A DNA stretch of 8,127 bases, taken from the NCBI GenBank assembly GCA_002298695.1, contig DBLB01000104.1:6974-15100 (forward strand), read 5' to 3'. A program made the position numbers and the translations under genes. The notes beneath the pieces were generated by a model. It was not told the origin of the DNA and did no database searches. It saw nothing but the letters and a program-made list of their open reading frames with translations. This document shows, piece by piece, positions 5,015 through 8,127 of this stretch (the first letter of the stretch is position 1; every line of letters begins with the position of its first letter). The stretch comes from Clostridiales bacterium UBA735. GTDB taxonomy: Bacteria; Bacillota; Clostridia; Oscillospirales; Oscillospiraceae.

Positions 5015-6214
5015 ATGAAAAAAATTGAAATTATGGGCTGCGGCTACATCGGCCTGCCCACCGCCGTCACGTTCACACTCGCGGGCTATGAGGTCTGCGG
5101 CTTCGACGTCAAGGCGGAAACCGTAGAAATACTGTCACAGGGCAAGATCAACATCGTCGAGCCCGGCCTGCAGGAGGCCCTGACTGAGGCCATGGCGACC
5201 GGCCGGCTGCACTTTACCACGACGCCGGAACCGGCGGATGTGTTCATCATCGCCGTTCAGACGCCGTACCGCGAGACACCGGAGAAAAAGCGTGTATCGG
5301 ACATGCGCTTTGTCGAATCCGCGGCGCGCGAAGTCGGCAGCGTGCTCCGCCCCGGCGGTCTCTGCGTGCTGGAATCCACGTCGCCTCCCGGGTCGACGCG
5401 GCTGGTGGAGCAGATCGTCTCCGAGGTCAGCGGCCTGAAGCCGGAAGAATTCATGACGGCGCACTGCCCGGAGCGCATCATTCCGGGGCGGATGCTCATT
5501 GAGCTGCGGCAGAACGACCGCATCATCGGTTCCAACCGCCCCGAGGCGGCGGAGTATGCGAAGGCCATCTATGAAAAGGTCGTTACCAAGGGGACGATCC
5601 GCCTGACAGACGATCTGACTGCGGAAATGTGCAAGCTGACGGAGAACACGTTCCGCGACATCAACATCGCGTATGCCAACGAGCTGAGCGAGGTCTGCGA
5701 CCGGCTGGGCATCGACGTGTTCAACCTCATCGATCTGGCCAACTGCCATCCGCGCGTGAATGTCCACAAGCCGGGCGTCGGCGTCGGCGGACACTGCATC
5801 GCGGTCGACCCGTGGTTCATCCACGAGAAGTTTGAAGATATCACGCCGCTCATCGCGGAGGCGCGGCACGTCAACGACACGAAGCCTGAATGGGTCGCGG
5901 AGCGGATCGGACGCGACGTGAAGCCCGGGGCAAAGATCGCTGTGCTCGGCATGAGCTTCAAGGCCAACATCGACGACACGCGTGAAAGCCCGTCGGTGCT
6001 GTTTGCGAAAATTCTTGAAGAGAAGGGCTATCAGGTCATCGCCTGCGAGCCGTATATCGAGGGCGACGTCGCCGGTTTCCAGAACCACACGCTGGAAGAG
6101 GCGATGGCCGCGTGCGATTACGCCGTCATTACCCTGACGCACGACAAGTTCAAGGAGCACAAAGAGCTCATCGCGACGAAACCGTATTACGACTGTGTCG
6201 GTTTGATGCGGTAA
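5015..6214 (+). CDS. wecC: UDP-N-acetyl-D-mannosamine dehydrogenase (WecC family)
   Basis: This cytoplasmic enzyme oxidises the C6 hydroxyl of a UDP-sugar to a carboxylate with two NAD+, yielding a uronic acid for a surface polysaccharide. The 399-aa protein shows an N-terminal Rossmann fold (MGCGYIGLPTA, 7-17), the ESTSPPGSTR segment (120-129), HCPERIIPG (150-158), the KLTENTFRDINIAYANE helix (207-223) and the active-site loop GGHCIAVDPWFI (258-269) with catalytic Cys261. A C-terminal domain starts at about 312 (KIAVLGMSFKANIDDTRESP). The VGVGGHCIAVDPWFI form points to UDP-ManNAc dehydrogenase rather than UDP-glucose dehydrogenase, though substrate is inferred. The ATG at 5015 follows AAAGGAG by nine bases; an in-frame ATG at 4985 has no such site and overlaps the putative promoter. 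No epimerase (WecB) or glycosyltransferase gene is in the window. Confidence 0.9.
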   Translation: MKKIEIMGCGYIGLPTAVTFTLAGYEVCGFDVKAETVEILSQGKINIVEPGLQEALTEAMATGRLHFTTTPEPADVFIIAVQTPYRETPEKKRVSDMRFVESAAREVGSVLRPGGLCVLESTSPPGSTRLVEQIVSEVSGLKPEEFMTAHCPERIIPGRMLIELRQNDRIIGSNRPEAAEYAKAIYEKVVTKGTIRLTDDLTAEMCKLTENTFRDINIAYANELSEVCDRLGIDVFNLIDLANCHPRVNVHKPGVGVGGHCIAVDPWFIHEKFEDITPLIAEARHVNDTKPEWVAERIGRDVKPGAKIAVLGMSFKANIDDTRESPSVLFAKILEEKGYQVIACEPYIEGDVAGFQNHTLEEAMAACDYAVITLTHDKFKEHKELIATKPYYDCVGLMR

Positions 6215-6217
6215 GGC

Positions 6218-6246
6218 TTGCAATCTGGCGAAAGTTTGGGTATACT
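6218..6246 (+). promoter_or_regulatory. Promoter of the DUF1858 gene
   Basis: TTGCAA (6218-6223) and TATACT (6241-6246) are 17 bases apart and begin four bases after the preceding stop. Start of transcription near 6253 gives a leader of about 25 bases that contains AGGAGGT just before the ATG. With the terminator at 6514 this makes the small gene a one-gene unit. Confidence 0.65.
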
Positions 6247-6277
6247 AATCTCAGAATATTGACAGGAGGTCATTTTT

Positions 6278-6499
6278 ATGGCTGCAACGATCGAAAAGTC
6301 CACCATCATCGGCGACGTTCTGGACATCGCGCCGGAGACCGCCCCGCTGTTCATGGCCATCGGCATGCACTGCCTCGGCTGCCCGTCCTCCCGCGGCGAG
6401 ACCGTCGAAGAGGCCTGCATGGTCCATGGCGTCGACTGCGACGCGTTCCTTGCACAGGTCAACCGCTTCATCGAGGCGAATGAAGAGGCGAACAAGTAA
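6278..6499 (+). CDS. DUF1858 (hybrid-cluster-associated redox-disulfide) protein
   Basis: The product is 73 aa and cytoplasmic. It matches the DUF1858 family, also described as the hybrid cluster protein-associated redox disulfide domain: an N-terminal IGDVLDIAPETAPLFMAIGMHCLGC block with the CxxC pair C32/C35, then RGETVEEACMVHGVDCDAFLAQVNRFI. The CxxC is a probable redox-active disulfide or thiol pair. The family often stands beside or within hybrid cluster (prismane) proteins or ferredoxin-like oxidoreductases in anaerobes, but no such partner is visible here. Two further cysteines (47, 54) are present. The start is fixed by AGGAGGT seven bases upstream and a promoter directly before it. 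The exact substrate is unknown. Confidence 0.9.
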   Translation: MAATIEKSTIIGDVLDIAPETAPLFMAIGMHCLGCPSSRGETVEEACMVHGVDCDAFLAQVNRFIEANEEANK

Positions 6500-6513
6500 T
6501 TTAACTGCATTCA

Positions 6514-6545
6514 GCAAAAAAAGCGGCCTTTTGGCCGCTTTTTGC
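6514..6545 (+). terminator. Rho-independent terminator after the DUF1858 gene
   Basis: A GGCC-closed hairpin (AGCGGCC at 6522-6528 with GGCCGCT at 6533-6539 and a TTTT loop) is extended by A/T pairs and followed by a T-run (6539-6543). The A-run before the stem gives it a terminator-like shape in both directions. It lies 15 bases after the stop codon and separates this gene from trmK. Confidence 0.93.
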
Positions 6546-6560
6546 GTAAACGGAGAACCT

Positions 6561-7274
6561 ATGAAGATTCCAATTTCCAAACGGCTGCTGCTCTGCGCGC
6601 AGCTGGTGCCGGAGGGGGCGCGTGTGGCCGACATCGGTACAGACCACGGCTATCTGGGCCTATACCTGCTGCAAAACGGCCTTGCCGCGCATGTCCTCGC
6701 CGCCGATCTCCGCCCGCAGCCCCTGCAGACGGCAAAGCTGCACGCAGCAAAGTTCGGTTTTGCGGGGCAGATGGAGTTCCGCCTGTCGGATGGCCTCGCG
6801 GAGATCGGCCCGGATGAGGCCGACACGATCGTCTGCGCGGGCATGGGCGGCGACCTGATCGTCGAAATTTTATCCGCCTGCCCGTGGCTGCGCGAAAAGG
6901 ACTATACGCTGATCCTACAGCCGCAGTCTGCCGGACAGGAGCTGCGCCGCTGGCTCGGCGAGCACGGCTTCGCCATCGAGTGCGAACAGCTCGTGCAGGA
7001 TGGAAAATTCTTATACACGGTGCTCCGGGCGCATCCGGGCGAGGGCGCGATCCTCTCGCCGGGTGCACAGTACGTCTCGCCGTGGCTGCGCCAAAGCGGC
7101 TCACCGTTGCTCGGCGCGTATATGCAGCGCATTGAAAACGCGCTGCGGCGGAGCGTGGAGGGGCTGGCAAGCGCCGAGCACCAGCGGCCCGAGCGGCTGG
7201 CCTATTACCGGGCAGCGCTCGAAGAAGTCGAAGAAATGAGGAAAAATCATGAGAACAGTACGGGGAATTTATGA
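6561..7274 (+). CDS. trmK: tRNA (adenine-N1)-methyltransferase TrmK (m1A22)
   Basis: TrmK methylates N1 of adenine 22 in bacterial tRNAs, using S-adenosylmethionine. The 237-aa protein has the class I methyltransferase core: the SAM-binding motif VADIGTDHGYLG (22-33), the acidic strand end VLAADLRP (45-52), and VCAGMGGDLI (91-100) with LQPQ (119-122), all typical of COG2384/TrmK. Residues from about 170 form a charged helical C-terminus consistent with the coiled-coil domain of the family. The chosen ATG has GGAG five bases upstream and begins the conserved KRLL segment; upstream in-frame ATGs would run through the terminator. No promoter is seen in the short gap after that terminator, so its transcription is unexplained. 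It overlaps the Nif3-like gene by 26 bases, the same pairing as yqfN-yqfO of Bacillus subtilis. Confidence 0.95.
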   Translation: MKIPISKRLLLCAQLVPEGARVADIGTDHGYLGLYLLQNGLAAHVLAADLRPQPLQTAKLHAAKFGFAGQMEFRLSDGLAEIGPDEADTIVCAGMGGDLIVEILSACPWLREKDYTLILQPQSAGQELRRWLGEHGFAIECEQLVQDGKFLYTVLRAHPGEGAILSPGAQYVSPWLRQSGSPLLGAYMQRIENALRRSVEGLASAEHQRPERLAYYRAALEEVEEMRKNHENSTGNL

Positions 7275-8046
7275 TGCGCTCTTTGCCTTTGCGCCGGAGC
7301 GCATGAAGATGGGCGACTGGGACAATGTGGGGCTGCTCTGCGGCCGGTTCTCCACGGAGGTGGAGACGGTGCTCGTCGCGCTCGATCCGCTGCCGGATGT
7401 GATCGCAGAGGCCGTGGAAGTGGGGGCGCAGTGCATCGTGACGCACCATCCGCTCTTTTTTGACCCGCCCCGCGCCATCAACGAGACCACGCTCGCGGGA
7501 CGCTCCGTTCTGGAGCTCATCGAGCACGGCATCGCCGCCATCAATCTCCATACGAATCTCGACTGCGCGCCGGGCGGCGTCAACGACGTGCTGGCCGCGA
7601 AGCTGGAGCTGGACAATGTCCGCATTCTGGCCCCAGCGGGTGAGGATGCTGCGGGACGGCCCTACGGACTGATCCGGATCGGCGAGACGGAACAGACGGA
7701 TGCGCGGACATTTGCGGCGTTTGTGAAGGAAAAGCTGGCCTGTCCGGGGCTGCGGTTCGCCGACGCCGGGAAGCCCGTGCGGTGCGTCGCCGTCGGCGGC
7801 GGGAGCTGCGGCAGCGCGATCGACGAGGTGCTCGCAGCGGGCTGCGACACATTCGTGACGGCGGATCTGAAGTATCATCAATTCGAGGAGGCACGCTGGC
7901 GCGGGCTGAATCTCATCGATGCGGGGCATTTTGAAACGGAAAATCCGGTCTGCAACGTGCTGACGGTGCTGCTGCGCGAGCGGTTCCCGGAGCTGCGTGT
8001 CCTGAAATCGGCAGTACATCGCGATGAAACGCAATTTTTTGGTTGA
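7249..8046 (+). CDS. Nif3-like dinuclear metal-centre protein, short form
   Basis: The product is 265 aa of the NIF3/DUF34 family, hexameric toroid proteins with a two-metal site. Metal-ligand motifs are visible: WDNVGLL (24-30), THHPLFF (65-71), NLHTNLD (99-105) and GHFETENP (226-233), with H66, H67, D105, H227 and E231 as the likely ligands. The glycine loop GGGSCG (183-188) and TADLKYH (204-210) are also family features. Members are often annotated as GTP cyclohydrolase I type 2, but that activity is uncertain for the family. The protein lacks the PII-like insertion that makes B. subtilis YqfO about 370 aa. Its ATG has GAGGAAAA upstream, inside trmK, so the two are translationally coupled. 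Confidence 0.95.
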   Translation: MRTVRGIYDALFAFAPERMKMGDWDNVGLLCGRFSTEVETVLVALDPLPDVIAEAVEVGAQCIVTHHPLFFDPPRAINETTLAGRSVLELIEHGIAAINLHTNLDCAPGGVNDVLAAKLELDNVRILAPAGEDAAGRPYGLIRIGETEQTDARTFAAFVKEKLACPGLRFADAGKPVRCVAVGGGSCGSAIDEVLAAGCDTFVTADLKYHQFEEARWRGLNLIDAGHFETENPVCNVLTVLLRERFPELRVLKSAVHRDETQFFG

Positions 8047-8072
8047 TTTTTACCGAACACCTATGATAAAAT
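8043..8072 (+). promoter_or_regulatory. Promoter of the YebC-family gene
   Basis: TTGATT (8043-8048), overlapping the Nif3 stop, and TAAAAT (8067-8072) are separated by 18 bases in an AT-rich gap. Transcription would start near 8079. An overlapping TATGAT (8062-8067) could serve as the -10 with another, weaker -35. No terminator is seen between the Nif3-like gene and this one, so read-through may also contribute. Confidence 0.45.
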
Positions 8073-8106
8073 AAAGCGTAAAACTGATACGAAGGGAAGA
8101 AACTCC

Positions 8107-8127
8107 ATGTCCGGACATTCCAAGTGG
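8107..8127 (+). CDS. yebC: YebC/PmpR-family protein (TACO1-like), first seven codons
   Basis: Only MSGHSKW is seen before the window ends. This N-terminus is highly characteristic of the YebC/PmpR/TACO1 family, whose members act as transcriptional regulators or, as reported for some, help ribosomes through proline-rich stretches. An AAGGGAAG site lies seven bases before the ATG. The remainder is outside the window. Confidence 0.85.

Noticed and set aside
6559..8034. Open frame of 491 codons on the minus strand
   Set aside because: It is antisense to trmK and the Nif3-like gene, whose catalytic motifs are clear; it has no ribosome site or recognisable family.

Overview
The window is GC-rich bacterial chromosome from what looks like a high-GC member of the Bacillota, most likely the class Clostridia and perhaps an Oscillospiraceae-type gut anaerobe. 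The signs are a housekeeping sigma factor end, an S-box (SAM-I) riboswitch before metK, the trmK-Nif3 gene pair that follows sigA/rpoD in many Bacillota, strong AGGAGG-type ribosome sites, and a DUF1858 redox-disulfide protein typical of anaerobes. The taxonomic call is an inference from gene content, not from a marker phylogeny.

Layout. (1) 1-155: the last 37 codons of rpoD and a perfect intrinsic terminator. (2) 156-482: a stretch without a supported gene; its right half is AT-rich and holds two inverted repeats, then a promoter whose spacer contains a LexA/SOS-box-like palindrome. (3) 543-1523: three small, tightly packed or overlapping genes on the + strand: a phage-type regulator-like protein, a coiled-coil protein with a sigma-70 region-4-like end, and a small zinc-ribbon protein. 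(4) 1541-3505: a two-gene minus-strand unit with its own promoter and terminator, encoding a rhomboid-like membrane protein with a C-terminal zinc domain and no transmembrane histidine, then a U32-peptidase-like protein with a cysteine cluster. (5) 3572-4974: promoter, SAM-I riboswitch, terminator and metK. (6) 5015-6214: a UDP-ManNAc dehydrogenase (WecC family) with a likely promoter of its own overlapping the metK stop. (7) 6278-6545: a 73-aa DUF1858 protein and terminator. (8) 6561-8046: trmK overlapping a short-form Nif3-like gene. (9) 8107-8127: the first seven codons of a YebC/PmpR-family gene.

Most of the window is core metabolism and RNA modification, with metK under SAM feedback and trmK consuming SAM. 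The accessory part is what lies between rpoD and trmK. The best candidate for something undescribed is the three-gene cassette at 543-1523 behind a possible SOS promoter. The catalytically doubtful rhomboid-zinc protein paired with a U32-like protein is the second.
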